Origin: Comamonas sp. lk
Lineage (GTDB): Bacteria > Pseudomonadota > Gammaproteobacteria > Burkholderiales > Burkholderiaceae_C
NCBI RefSeq assembly: GCF_900564145.1
Contig: NZ_UOOB01000001.1
Location: 2,792,754 to 2,856,753, forward strand
Direction of reading: 5' to 3'
DNA: 64,000 nucleotides
Of this stretch, positions 28,566 through 36,824 are shown one piece after another. The position numbers and the translations under genes were made by a program. Within the stretch, counting starts at the first letter, position 1. The number at the start of each line of letters is the position of its first letter. The notes below the pieces were generated by a model. That model worked only from the letters and a program-made list of their open reading frames with translations. It searched no databases and had not been told where the DNA came from.

Positions 28566-29600
28566 ATGTCATCGATGAACGATATAAACATCAAAGAAAA
28601 TCAACCACTTCACAACATGTGGCGCATGTCGGTTGCCCCCATGATGGATTGGACAGATAGGCACTGCCGTTATCTGCACCGCCTGCTCAGCCAGCACACC
28701 TTGCTCTACACCGAGATGGTGACCACCGGTGCCCTGATCCATGGCGATGTTCCGCGCCATCTGCGTTTCGATCCTAGCGAGCACCCTGTTGCCCTGCAAC
28801 TGGGCGGCAGCGAGCCTGCCGATCTGGCGCAAAGCGCCCGTCTGGGTGCGCAATGGGGCTATGACGAGATCAACCTCAACTGCGGCTGCCCCAGCGAACG
28901 CGTGCAGCGCGGCTCGTTTGGCGCCTGTTTGATGAACGAGGCCAGTCTGGTGGCCGATTGCGTCAAGGCCATGGTGGATGTGGTGGACGTGCCAGTCACC
29001 GTCAAGCACCGCATCGGCATCGACAAGATCGAGAGCTATGACTTTGTGTGCGATTTCGTAGGCACAGTGGCCGATGCCGGCTGTGAGGTGTTTATCGTCC
29101 ACGCCCGCAACGCCTGGCTCAAAGGCCTGTCGCCCAAGGAGAACCGCGAGATTCCGCCGCTGCGCTATGAGATGGTGAGTCAGCTCAAAAAAGACTTTCC
29201 CCAGCTCACGATTGCCGTCAATGGCGGCATCAAGACCGATGACACCGTGCTGGAGCAGTTGCAACAGGTCGACGGCGTGATGGTGGGCCGTGAGGCCTAC
29301 CACAACCCCTGGTGGCTGGCCTCCTGGGATGCGCTGTTCTATGGCGACGACAGCAAGGAGCGCACGCGCGAAAGCGTGGAAGAGCAGATGGTGCTCTATA
29401 TGGAGCGCGAAGCCCGCGAGCATGGCACGCACTGGTACTCCATTGCCCGCCACATGCTGGGCCTGCGCAACGGCCTGCCCGGTGCCCGCCGCTGGCGACA
29501 GACCTGGAGCGATCACCGCCTCAAGACCCTGCCCCCGCACGAGGTGATGAAACTGGCGCGCACCAAGCCTGCCGACTTGCCGGAAGCCGCTACTATTTAA
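28566..29600 (+). CDS. dusA: tRNA-dihydrouridine(20/20a) synthase DusA
   Basis: 344 residues. TIM-barrel FMN enzyme with MSVAPMMDWTDRHCR, LQLGGSEPADLAQ, INLNCGCPSERVQ (catalytic Cys108), VTVKHRIGID, FIVHARNAWLKGLSPKENR and VMVGREAYHNPW, all DusA hallmarks. It reduces uridines 20 and 20a in the D-loop of tRNA using NADPH. The start may be at 28566 or at the ATG nine bases later; no clear ribosome site separates them. The following hairpin terminator is shared with the convergent rpiA. Confidence 0.95.
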   Translation: MSSMNDINIKENQPLHNMWRMSVAPMMDWTDRHCRYLHRLLSQHTLLYTEMVTTGALIHGDVPRHLRFDPSEHPVALQLGGSEPADLAQSARLGAQWGYDEINLNCGCPSERVQRGSFGACLMNEASLVADCVKAMVDVVDVPVTVKHRIGIDKIESYDFVCDFVGTVADAGCEVFIVHARNAWLKGLSPKENREIPPLRYEMVSQLKKDFPQLTIAVNGGIKTDDTVLEQLQQVDGVMVGREAYHNPWWLASWDALFYGDDSKERTRESVEEQMVLYMEREAREHGTHWYSIARHMLGLRNGLPGARRWRQTWSDHRLKTLPPHEVMKLARTKPADLPEAATI

Positions 29601-29643
29601 ATAGCTACTTACGCTTATAGATAATAGGCTATAGCCTATTTTT
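29597..29643 (+). repeat. Dispersed intergenic repeat, divergent copy
   Basis: Overlaps the dusA stop; contains AATAGCTACTTACGCTTATA and ends in CTATTTTT. Weaker match to the family. Confidence 0.4.
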
Positions 29644-29660
29644 AATTAAAAAAGGCTGCA

Positions 29661-29699
29661 AAAAGGCCCTGCCGGTGAATTCCACTGGCAGGGCCTTTT
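29661..29699. terminator. Bidirectional terminator between dusA and rpiA
   Basis: Thirteen-base perfect stem AAAAGGCCCTGCC/GGCAGGGCCTTTT with a 13-base loop; the A and T ends allow it to work in both directions. Confidence 0.9.
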
Positions 29700-29745
29700 C
29701 AATCCAGCCGCTCAAGCCGCAACAGCGGCCGCGAACCAGCCGTTT

Positions 29746-30444
29746 TTAGTATTCCAGCGTCTGCACGCCTTGTGCCGTTCCCAGCAGACACACGGCAGCC
29801 TTCTGGTGGGCAAAGACACCCACAGTCACCACGCCTGGCCATTGGTTGACGTCGGACTCAAACGCCAGCGGATCGGCAATCTTCAGATTGCGCACATCCA
29901 GAATATGCTGGCCGTTGTCGGTTACCACGGGCGTGCCGTCCTTCATGCGGATTTGTGCCGTCACGTCAGCGCCCATGGCTTCGAAGCGGCGGGCAATCTG
30001 AGCGGCAGCCATGGGAATCACTTCCACGGGCAGAGGAAAGTTGCCCAGCACATCCACACGCTTGGACTCATCGGCAATGCAGACAAAGCGCTCAGCCAGA
30101 GCCGCCACAATCTTCTCGCGAGTCAAAGCAGCGCCGCCGCCCTTGACCATATAGCCCTTGCCGTCAATCTCGTCAGCACCGTCGATGTAGACGGCCAGGC
30201 TGTCCACTTCGTTGGCATCGAACACCTTGATGCCCAGGGCCTTCAGGCGCTCGGTGCTGGCCACGGAGCTGGAGACAGCGCCCAGAATCTGATCCTTGAT
30301 GGTGGCAAGTGCATCGATGAACTTGTTGACCGTGGAGCCCGTGCCCACGCCCACAATAGCGCCGGCCACCACGTATTTCAGCGCGGCTTGTCCGACCAAA
30401 GTTTTCAGTTCATCTTGAGAAAGGGAAGCAACAGGTGTCGTCAT
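29746..30444 (-). CDS. rpiA: Ribose-5-phosphate isomerase A
   Basis: 232 residues from the ATG at 30444 ([13 protein letters not shown]); an earlier in-frame start would run into the pyrD promoter. Family motifs: [56 protein letters not shown] and DNGQHILDV. It interconverts ribose-5-P and ribulose-5-P in the pentose phosphate pathway. The start codon lies only 34 bp from that of divergent pyrD, so the two promoters must overlap each other or the genes. Confidence 0.95.
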   Translation of the reverse strand: MTTPVASLSQDELKTLVGQAALKYVVAGAIVGVGTGSTVNKFIDALATIKDQILGAVSSSVASTERLKALGIKVFDANEVDSLAVYIDGADEIDGKGYMVKGGGAALTREKIVAALAERFVCIADESKRVDVLGNFPLPVEVIPMAAAQIARRFEAMGADVTAQIRMKDGTPVVTDNGQHILDVRNLKIADPLAFESDVNQWPGVVTVGVFAHQKAAVCLLGTAQGVQTLEY

Positions 30445-30478
30445 GAGGGAAAATCCAGATAATCCTGCGATTATCCTC

Positions 30479-31525
30479 ATGTCTCTTATTCCTTACTCCC
30501 TGACCCGTCCTATTCTTTTCGGCATGGACCCCGAAGCCGCTCACGACTTCACCATGAATTTCATGGCCAAGGGTCAGAACACCTTGCTGCAAAAAGCCTG
30601 GGAGCGCCCGCTGATCAGCGACCCCATCGAGCTGGCGGGTCTGAAGTTTCCCAACCGTGTGGGCATGGCCGCAGGCCTGGACAAGAACGCCCGCTGCATC
30701 GACGCGCTGGCCGCCATGGGTTTCGGCTTTGTGGAAGTAGGCACCGTCACGCCCCGCCCCCAGCCTGGCAACCCCAAGCCACGCATGTTCCGCATCCCTG
30801 AAAAAAAGGCCTTGATCAACCGCCTGGGCTTCAACAACGAAGGTCTGGATGCCTTCCTGGCCAATGTGCGCCGCTCGCAAGTGCGCGCCAATGGTGCGCC
30901 CATGCTGCTCGGTCTGAACATCGGCAAGAACGCCACCACGCCGATTGAAGAAGCGACCAGCGACTATCTGAAGGCCCTGGACGGCGTCTACCCTCACGCC
31001 GACTACGTGACCGTGAACATCAGCTCGCCCAACACCAAGAATTTGCGCGCTTTGCAAAGCGATGAAGCGCTGGACGCGCTGCTGGGCGCCGTTGCCGAGC
31101 GCCGCGAGCAACTGGCCACCCAACACGGCAAGCGCACACCGGTGTTTGTGAAGATTGCTCCTGATCTGGACGAAGAGCAGGTCGGCGTCATCGCCGCCAC
31201 CTTGCAGCGCCATGGCATGGATGGCGTCATCGCTACCAACACCACCATCAGCCGCAAGGCCGTCAAGGGCTTGCAGCATGCCGAAGAAACCGGCGGGCTC
31301 TCGGGCGCTCCGGTGCTGGAAGCCAGCAACCAGGTCATCCGCCAGCTGCGCTCGGCTTTGGGCAGCCGCTTCCCCATCATTGGCGTGGGCGGCATCATGA
31401 GCGGCGCAGATGCCGTCAGCAAAATCCGCGCCGGCGCCGATGTGGTGCAGATCTACAGCGGCCTGATCTATCGCGGCCCCGAACTGGTGAGTGAATCTGC
31501 GCAGGCCATTGCGAACATGCGCTGA
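30479..31525 (+). CDS. pyrD: Dihydroorotate dehydrogenase (quinone), class 2
   Basis: 348 residues from the ATG at 30479 ([13 protein letters not shown]). The N-terminal helical extension is typical of membrane-associated class 2 enzymes. Then [53 protein letters not shown] (Ser as catalytic base), [12 protein letters not shown] and [12 protein letters not shown] for FMN phosphate binding. It oxidises dihydroorotate to orotate with ubiquinone in pyrimidine synthesis. It is monocistronic, ending in a strong hairpin. Confidence 0.96.
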   Translation: MSLIPYSLTRPILFGMDPEAAHDFTMNFMAKGQNTLLQKAWERPLISDPIELAGLKFPNRVGMAAGLDKNARCIDALAAMGFGFVEVGTVTPRPQPGNPKPRMFRIPEKKALINRLGFNNEGLDAFLANVRRSQVRANGAPMLLGLNIGKNATTPIEEATSDYLKALDGVYPHADYVTVNISSPNTKNLRALQSDEALDALLGAVAERREQLATQHGKRTPVFVKIAPDLDEEQVGVIAATLQRHGMDGVIATNTTISRKAVKGLQHAEETGGLSGAPVLEASNQVIRQLRSALGSRFPIIGVGGIMSGADAVSKIRAGADVVQIYSGLIYRGPELVSESAQAIANMR

Positions 31526-31546
31526 TCGACTTTCAAAGCCCACAGA

Positions 31547-31583
31547 AAAACAGCCCGTCAACGCAAGTTGCACGGGCTGTTTT
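31547..31583. terminator. Terminator after pyrD
   Basis: Twelve-base stem AAAACAGCCCGT/ACGGGCTGTTTT; also lies at the 3' end of the convergent yqjK-like gene. Confidence 0.85.
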
Positions 31584-31612
31584 GTGGAGGTTAGCGCTGT
31601 ATCAGCGCTGCT

Positions 31613-31993
31613 TTATGGCTCGCGCCGTTTTTGCTGCAGCCGTATGACCCAGGGCAGAATCACGCCGCCCAGGCGAAACAGCTTGCGCGGCCCTACGGCC
31701 AAAGCTGCAGCAGCGGCAACCGCCACGGCCACAGGATGCAAACGGGCAAAAGTCATCAAGCGTTCGGTCAACGGCGCATCGGCGCGCACGTGATCGCCCG
31801 ACTGCGAATCGCGCAGCGCCAGGGCTTGCGCCCGGGCCGATGCACGCGCACGCAGCCGTCCGCGCTGTACCGCAATGCGGCGCAGCACTTTTTGCTGATC
31901 AACGGTAGCTTGCTCCCACAGGGCGAGATTCACGCCCGCAGGCGGCCCGGCTGGAGCGGGCTGCATGGAGGATGTTGGCACGGCATCTGTCAT
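31613..31993 (-). CDS. YqjK-like small protein
   Basis: 126 residues, Arg/Ala-rich, with one hydrophobic segment (about 88-100, VAVAVAAAAALAVG) near the C-terminus and LFRLGGVILPWVIRLQQKRR after it. Residues 33-65 (QQKVLRRIAVQRGRLRARA) look like the basic helix of YqjK-like proteins. It starts one base after the stop of the YqjE-like gene, the same order as yqjD-yqjE-yqjK in enterobacteria. The biochemical role is unknown. Confidence 0.6.
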   Translation of the reverse strand: MTDAVPTSSMQPAPAGPPAGVNLALWEQATVDQQKVLRRIAVQRGRLRARASARAQALALRDSQSGDHVRADAPLTERLMTFARLHPVAVAVAAAAALAVGPRKLFRLGGVILPWVIRLQQKRREP

Positions 31994-31994
31994 G

Positions 31995-32390
31995 CTAGAG
32001 CTTCACTTTGAGAGCTTGCCAGTCGGTCTTGAGCTCATTGCGGGTCAAGGCAAAAGGCTTGGACAGCTGACGCACCACAGCCAGTAAACGCCACAGGGCC
32101 AGGGCCCAGATCAGCGTCCAGCCACCGCCCAGGCACCAGGCCACGGTGGCGCGATGGGGGGTATCCCAAAACTGCACCACCAGAGCCAGAGACAGGATCA
32201 CCAGCGCCACCACCGTCAAGCCGCCCAGTGCCACCACCAGGATCAGCAAGGTCTGCAAGCTGCGCTTGTGCTCTCGCCACTCCAGCCGCGCCAGATCGAC
32301 GCGGTCTTCGGCGGCAATAGCCGTTTCGATGGCCACTGCGCGCCAACGCGCCGTCAAGGCATCCAGACCTAACAGTGAATTCCAGTTCAC
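31995..32390 (-). CDS. YqjE-like phage-holin-superfamily membrane protein
   Basis: About 131 residues if the GTG at 32390 is used; a TTG at 32396 is possible, and a longer start would run into the DUF883 gene. Two adjacent membrane segments (TLLILVVALGGLTVVALVILSLALVVQFW, then AWCLGGGWTLIWALALW) are separated by a short loop, as in YqjE/holin superfamily III proteins. A helical soluble N-terminus precedes them. No lytic role is implied. It is the middle gene of a three-gene set with DUF883 and YqjK-like proteins, a conserved stress-linked membrane cluster. Confidence 0.7.
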   Translation of the reverse strand: MNWNSLLGLDALTARWRAVAIETAIAAEDRVDLARLEWREHKRSLQTLLILVVALGGLTVVALVILSLALVVQFWDTPHRATVAWCLGGGWTLIWALALWRLLAVVRQLSKPFALTRNELKTDWQALKVKL

Positions 32391-32416
32391 AGGCAATTTG
32401 TGTGCTGAGCGGTCAA

Positions 32417-32728
32417 TTAACGGCGGCCCAGCATAAAGCCGACCAGAGCACCGACAGCCAGAGCCGCGCCGGCAACGCGCCAAGGTTCGTCATGGGCGTA
32501 GCGGTCTGCAGCGTCGGCAGCATCGCGGGCCTGGCGAGCGGCTTCCTGCGCAGCGCGCACGGCCGATTCACGGGCATGAGACATGCCATCGTCCAGACGC
32601 TGACGCAGCACGCTGATTTCAGGAATCTTGTCCAGGTCTCGCGAAGACAGCAGACCGCGCAGATCGCTGACCAGCTTTTCCAGATCGTCTTGAGCGGAGG
32701 AAACGGTGTCGGTAAGAGTACGGGACAT
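32417..32728 (-). CDS. DUF883 / ElaB-YqjD-type membrane-anchored protein
   Basis: 103 residues: an amphipathic helical N-terminus (DDLEKLVSDLRGLLSS), an Ala-rich helix (SAVRAAQEAARQARDAADAADR), the conserved DEPWRVAGAALAVGALVGFMLGRR with one C-terminal membrane segment ending in GRR. In E. coli, YqjD and ElaB are tail-anchored and bind ribosomes in stationary phase; a similar role here is inference. It is the first gene of the operon. Confidence 0.88.
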   Translation of the reverse strand: MSRTLTDTVSSAQDDLEKLVSDLRGLLSSRDLDKIPEISVLRQRLDDGMSHARESAVRAAQEAARQARDAADAADRYAHDEPWRVAGAALAVGALVGFMLGRR

Positions 32729-33325
32729 ATGCGACCTTTCTTGGTGAATTGTGGAGTGCCGCCACAGGGACGTGCGCTGATGGGCGCTACTGGAAGTTCA
32801 AAACCAGAGCAGGCTCAGTGACACGAATTGCGTAGCAAAAGTGCAAGCGCTTATCGGACTGCCTGCGTACATCTTAACCACAGCAGCCACTGCATAGACG
32901 CATCTGCCGCCCGCTCGGCCATCAGACTGCTGCTGTATTGCCTGCTATCAAAGCAGTGAAAGCTAAATAATCAAAGGCTCGCAGCAGGTTTGTGGCTTGA
33001 AGAGCGGCGGATAAGGCCGCAAGCGCGATCTCCAACCGCCACCCTGCCGCTGGGCGTCAAAGCGGGCCTCAGAGACAAATCTCCCCCTGTACAAGCCGCT
33101 CGCAGCCGCCGAAATACAGCCGCGTTTCAAGCCTCAAAGCCAGGCTAGGGCTTACCCTTGGTGTCGCGATATGTCAATCATTGTTCATGATGCGTCAAGC
33201 CCGTGGCGTATCCGCAACCTACATTGACCTCGAACCTGCAGGCAATGCTTGGCAAGCGCTTCACGGCTGTACGCCAACGAGTGGCTCGCCGCCCAGGTTC
33301 TGGCGATGAATGGCGGAAATACGAT
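32729..33325. other. 597-bp stretch without an intact gene
   Basis: Lies upstream of the DUF883 operon and ahead of a dehydrogenase remnant. The only repeat-like motif is a weak match to the dispersed repeat near 32950. It probably holds degraded DNA and the DUF883 promoter. Confidence 0.5.
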
Positions 33326-33481
33326 ATGAATTTGGAACTGGAAGACAAACGCGCATTGGCCAGCGGTGGCAGTCGCGGTAGAGGCACGATCATCGCCAGC
33401 CCATTGGCGCAGCCTGGGGCAGCCGTCAAGAACGACACCATGGCGACAAGAGGCCGAGGGCCCGAAACCCTTCCCTGCTAG
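33326..33481 (+). pseudogene. Remnant of a short-chain dehydrogenase N-terminus
   Basis: The translation MNLELEDKRALASGGSRGRG closely follows the start of SDR-family enzymes (typically ...GKRALVTGGSRGIGRAIA), including the glycine-rich NAD-binding turn. The motif is damaged (T to S, I to R), and similarity is lost after about 35 codons before a stop. The rest of the gene is missing, so this is a decayed 5' fragment. Confidence 0.65.
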
Positions 33482-33617
33482 CGCCCCACTCTACCCAGCC
33501 CATCAGCCCAGGCTTTCAAGCCCTGGCATGCCGACCGGGACTGCCAAGACAGGCGTCGACAGACGATCAGGACTGTCTCGAGTTGAACCACATACAACAA
33601 CATGAGCTAAGACTGCG

Positions 33618-34988
33618 ATGAACCCAAGCGCAACAATCACCCAGGGCATCACGCCCAGGCAAGCCAATGCGGATGTCGATGCAGACAATGCGCTGTATTC
33701 GAAGATCAGCTGGCGCATCCTGCCCCTGCTGCTGCTTTGCTACATGGTCGCCTACCTCGACCGTATCAACATCGGCTATGCGCAGATCCAGATGAAGCAG
33801 ACGCTGGATTTTGGCGTTGCCGCTTACGGCTTTGGCGCCGGTCTGTTCTTTATCGGCTACTTTCTGTTTGAAGTGCCCAGCAACCTGCTGCTAGAGAAAA
33901 TCGGCACCCGCAAGACCCTCATGCGCATCATGGTCATCTGGGGCATCGTCGCCACAGCCATGGCCTGGGTCTCCACGCCCATGCAGTTCTACGTGGCGCG
34001 CTTTTTGCTCGGCGCCTTTGAAGCCGGCTTCTTCCCCGGCGTCATCCTCTACTTCACCTACTGGTACCCCTCGGCCCGCCGCGGCCGCGTGATCTCCATC
34101 TTCCTGTCCGCCGTCATGGGCATGGCCGTCATCGCCGGCCCGCTGTGCGGCGCCATCCTCAAGTACATGAACGGCATCGACGGCCTGCACGGCTGGCAAT
34201 GGCTGTTCCTGATTCAAGGCCCTCCCGCCTGCGTCCTGGGCCTGATCCTGTACTTCTACCTGCAAGACAAGCCTGCCGACGCTAAATGGCTAAGCGATGC
34301 CGAAAAAGCCCGCCTGCAGCACAACATCGACAACGATGCCGGTCTTGGCGGCGGCGGCCACCATGGCCACAAGAGCGGTCACGGCAACAAAACCCCTCTG
34401 AGCCTGCTGCTGCGCGACCCCAAGGTCTACGCCCTGTCGCTCGCCTATTTCATGATGCACGGCGCCACCTACCTGTTCGTCTTCTGGATGCCCACCGTCA
34501 TCCAGGGCCTGGGCGTACAGGACGTGCTGCACGTAGGCATCTACTCCGCCCTGCCCTTTATCGCGGGCCTGTTCGGCATGATCATCTTCGGCGCCAGCTC
34601 GGACAAATTCCGCGAACGTCGCTGGCATTTCTTCATCGCCACCGGCATGGCCATTGTCGGTCTCGTCATCACGCTGCAGATGCACGGACACCTGGAAGGC
34701 TCGCTGATCGCACTGGCCTTCACCCTCATCGGCCTGGCCGCCTTGCCACCACTGTTCTTTGCCCTGGTCAGCGACTACCTGTCGCCCGCCGTAGCCGCAG
34801 GCGGCATCGCCCTCATCAGCAGCCTGGGCAACCTCGGCTCTGCCGCCAGCCCTATGCTCTCCGGCATCCTGACCCAGTACACCGGCAACAAGCACTACAG
34901 CATCTACCTGGTGCTGGGCATGCTGATCCTCTCCGTCATCGTGCTGATGCTGGCCACCATCCGCAAGGCCAAAGCCCAGCGAGCTTGA
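33618..34988 (+). CDS. MFS transporter, anion:cation symporter (ACS) family
   Basis: 456 residues with 12 predicted membrane segments. Typical ACS features: LLLLCYMVAYLDRINIGYA in TM1, an FGAGLFFIGYFLFEVPSN segment, GTRKTLMRIMVIWG after TM2, and RFLLGAFEAGFFPGVILYFTYWYP. A His/Gly-rich patch (GGGGHHGHKSGHGNK, around residues 237-251) in the central cytosolic loop is unusual. The family moves organic acids such as tartrate, phthalate, glucarate or 4-hydroxyphenylacetate with H+ or Na+. No catabolic genes lie beside it, so the substrate is open; a dehydrogenase remnant upstream hints that a pathway was lost. Confidence 0.9.
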   Translation: MNPSATITQGITPRQANADVDADNALYSKISWRILPLLLLCYMVAYLDRINIGYAQIQMKQTLDFGVAAYGFGAGLFFIGYFLFEVPSNLLLEKIGTRKTLMRIMVIWGIVATAMAWVSTPMQFYVARFLLGAFEAGFFPGVILYFTYWYPSARRGRVISIFLSAVMGMAVIAGPLCGAILKYMNGIDGLHGWQWLFLIQGPPACVLGLILYFYLQDKPADAKWLSDAEKARLQHNIDNDAGLGGGGHHGHKSGHGNKTPLSLLLRDPKVYALSLAYFMMHGATYLFVFWMPTVIQGLGVQDVLHVGIYSALPFIAGLFGMIIFGASSDKFRERRWHFFIATGMAIVGLVITLQMHGHLEGSLIALAFTLIGLAALPPLFFALVSDYLSPAVAAGGIALISSLGNLGSAASPMLSGILTQYTGNKHYSIYLVLGMLILSVIVLMLATIRKAKAQRA

Positions 34989-35038
34989 GAAGACTCAGAG
35001 CGCTAGAGAGCGCCTGACAGCAAGAGCTGATCCATAAG

Positions 35039-35085
35039 AAAAGACCAACGCCAGGTGCAGACAATGCACTTGCCGTTGGTCTTTT
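35039..35085. terminator. Terminator after the MFS gene
   Basis: Perfect 12-base stem AAAAGACCAACG/CGTTGGTCTTTT with a 23-base loop that itself contains AAGTGCA/TGCACTT-like pairing. Confidence 0.8.
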
Positions 35086-35101
35086 GACGTTAAAAACCTA
35101 T

Positions 35102-35149
35102 AAAAACAGCCTCTAGTGCTGATGCATCAAGCGCTGAAAGCTATCAAAA
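35102..35149 (-). repeat. Dispersed intergenic repeat, copy 2
   Basis: Read on the minus strand: TTTTGATAGCTTTCAGCGC, then GCTTGATGCAT, ending GGCTGTTTTT. One of the best-preserved copies, just downstream of the MFS terminator. Confidence 0.7.
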
Positions 35150-35195
35150 TCATGATTCACTGAGCGCGATCGGCAGCTAACCTGATCCAGCGCCA

Positions 35196-35333
35196 ATGCC
35201 CTGCTCGAGCGAGCTGGTCATCAAGGGCTACATGACCGCATCGGCCAAGATCACACGCTTTCGCCTGGTCGCGCCGCTGCAGGCCGAAGGCATCAGCCGC
35301 GACGACTACCGCGCGGAATTCGAGTACGAATAG
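35196..35333 (+). pseudogene. 45-codon frame, possible C-terminal gene remnant
   Basis: MPCSSELVIKGYMTASAKIT... through RDDYRAEFEYE has convincing protein composition but no ribosome site and no recognised family. It sits between two copies of the dispersed repeat. Most likely the tail of a deleted gene. Confidence 0.3.
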
Positions 35334-35341
35334 TTTTAACC

Positions 35342-35389
35342 AAAACAGCCGCTATCGCTCGCCTATCAGACGCGAGCAGCTATCAAAAT
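35342..35389 (-). repeat. Dispersed intergenic repeat, copy 3
   Basis: Minus strand: TTTTGATAGCTGCTCGCG, ending GGCTGTTTTG. Second copy within 250 bp. Confidence 0.65.
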
Positions 35390-35581
35390 TGCAAGCAGAT
35401 AACCAGAGCGGCTTTTGAACTGTCTGGCCAAGCCACACGGCACATGACGCGACCTCTGTGCCGCGTGACTGCCGCTGAAGGTGCGCGCGCGGTGCATGCA
35501 ATCCGCACCCCGCCAGGCCACTACTGCCTAGGCGGTAACCTTAGCCCCTTCTCTTCAGAGCATTTGAACGAAAGCGAATCC

Positions 35582-35935
35582 TTGAGCCATTCCACCCTGC
35601 CCTCTTGCCCCCAATGCGGCCTGGACAACACCTACCCCGATGGCGACCAGCTGGTCTGCCCCGACTGCGCCCACGAATGGTCGGCCAGCGCGCCCACCGA
35701 TGACGAAGACAGCGGCCCGCGCATCATCAAAGACGCCAACGGCACACCGCTGGCCGACGGCGACAGCGTGCTGCTGGTCAAGGACTTGAAGGTCAAAGGC
35801 TCGTCCACCGTCATCAAAAAGGGCACCAAGATCAAAGGCATTCGCCTGGTCTATGACAACGGCGACCACGACGTGGATTGCAAGACCGACCAAGGCCCCT
35901 TCATCCTGAAGTCAGAGTTCTTGAAAAAGGCCTGA
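35582..35935 (+). CDS. yjdM: YjdM/PhnA-family zinc-ribbon protein
   Basis: 117 residues from the TTG at 35582 (LSHSTLPSCPQCG); this gives the family's usual length of about 111-117, while the longer frame adds non-conserved residues. A zinc ribbon at the N-terminus (CPQCG...CPDC) is followed by the YjdM/PhnA core: GTPLADGDSVLLVKDLKVKG, VIKKGTKIKGIRLV and DCKTDQGPFILKSEFLKK. The name 'alkylphosphonate utilization protein' is historical; E. coli PhnA is not required for phosphonate use, and the real role is unknown. Confidence 0.9.
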   Translation: MSHSTLPSCPQCGLDNTYPDGDQLVCPDCAHEWSASAPTDDEDSGPRIIKDANGTPLADGDSVLLVKDLKVKGSSTVIKKGTKIKGIRLVYDNGDHDVDCKTDQGPFILKSEFLKKA

Positions 35936-35979
35936 GCCTTCTTGGCTTGACACCCGCTGCTGCGGGTTGATGCCCTCAA

Positions 35980-36019
35980 TGAGAACATTCCGCCATGGAG
36001 CAAGGCCGGAATGTTCTCA
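35980..36019. repeat. 13-bp-arm inverted repeat downstream of yjdM
   Basis: TGAGAACATTCCG (35980-35992) and its exact complement CGGAATGTTCTCA (36007-36019) with a 14-base loop. There is no T run after it, so it is not a classical terminator. A smaller hairpin ACCCGC/GCGGGT lies just before (35952-35967). Confidence 0.7.
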
Positions 36020-36122
36020 GTAGGCCCTTCATTCGAGACACCACAACGCTCAAGCTTGGCTGGCGGCGGCACGCCAACAGCGGCCGCCCGCATCCCACAA
36101 GAATCAATAAAAAGGAAATTCC

Positions 36123-36362
36123 ATGAGCTGCGATCACCAAAAAGTGCTGGACCTGGCCCAGGCCGGCCACTGGGAAGAGGCCCACGCCATTGCGCAAAAG
36201 CACGGCGATGAACTGTCTTGCCAAATCCATGGCTATCTGCACCGGGTCGAGGGAGATCTGAGCAACGCCCGCTATTGGTACGGACGCGGCAACAGCCAAC
36301 TGCCTGCCAACACCCTGGCAGAAGAATGGGCTCGTTTGCAAGCCTCCATTCAAACCTCGTGA
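36123..36362 (+). CDS. Small conserved helical protein, unknown function
   Basis: 79 residues with an AAAAAGGAAATTCC ribosome site ahead of the ATG. The sequence (KVLDLAQAGHWEEAHAIAQKH, then SCQIHGYLHRVEGDLSNARYWYGR) resembles two TPR-like helical hairpins, and the pattern HxYLHRxEGDLxNAxYWY occurs in a family of short proteobacterial proteins of unknown role. No signal peptide. It stands alone before the hipBA island. Confidence 0.7.
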   Translation: MSCDHQKVLDLAQAGHWEEAHAIAQKHGDELSCQIHGYLHRVEGDLSNARYWYGRGNSQLPANTLAEEWARLQASIQTS

Positions 36363-36617
36363 TGCGCATGTGATGCGCGGCGCAGCCGTTGAGCCTGCCC
36401 GCTGCGGCCAAGCCTTCATTGTTCTCGCAGAAGAGCCGCCCCAATCGCCCAGCAAAAAGGCAGCCTGAGCTGCCTTTCTTTGACTCCGCGCCTAAGCTTG
36501 CTGTCTACCGCAGAGGCTGACGCTTCCTCTTAGGTTTGCCGAGGGTGTGAACTGAAAACGAGGTAGTCAGTACATGGCGAACGTTATCTACGCTGCAAAA
36601 TATGCAACAAATACGAC

Positions 36618-36655
36618 TCCAGCCTTTACCCATCAAGCACTGACAGCTATCAAAA
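36618..36655 (-). repeat. Dispersed intergenic repeat, copy 4
   Basis: Minus strand: TTTTGATAGCTGTCAGTGC, GCTTGATGGGTAAAGGCTGG. It lies about 30 bp before the palindromes next to hipA. Confidence 0.65.
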
Positions 36656-36687
36656 CAGTTTCTGCAGTTGAGTTGAATGGTTGCGCA

Positions 36688-36711
36688 AAAAATTACCGAT
36701 CGGTAATTTTT
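36688..36711. promoter_or_regulatory. Perfect 24-bp palindrome downstream of hipA
   Basis: AAAAATTACCGA and its exact complement TCGGTAATTTTT meet without spacer. The core TTACCGATCGGTAA is one step away from the hipB upstream sites. It could be a further operator, a bidirectional terminator (A/T flanks), or both. Confidence 0.6.
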
Positions 36712-36741
36712 ATTCATCAATCCACTTAAAGTGCAAATTAT

Positions 36742-36755
36742 TTCCCGAACGGGAA
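36742..36755. promoter_or_regulatory. HipB-operator-like palindrome downstream of hipA
   Basis: TTCCCGAACGGGAA, the same consensus (TTCCCG, two bases, CGGGAA) as the site in the hipB promoter, here about 70 bp past the hipA stop and followed by six T residues. Confidence 0.6.
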
Positions 36756-36824
36756 TTTTTTATGTGCCCGCGATCCGTGCAGCACTACGGCCTTGGCCGA
36801 CACCCCCTCGCCTGCAGACAGCAA

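Noticed and set aside
32146..32436. Plus-strand frames over the yqjE-like gene
   Set aside because: Ser/Arg-rich antisense shadows of a clearly membrane-type gene.
31995..32483. Longer N-terminus of the YqjE-like protein beginning at 32483
   Set aside because: It would overlap most of the DUF883 C-terminus with a Cys/Arg-rich sequence unlike the family.
34286..35017. Arg/His-rich plus-strand frame inside and past the MFS gene
   Set aside because: Out-of-frame shadow; the MFS frame has 12 membrane segments.
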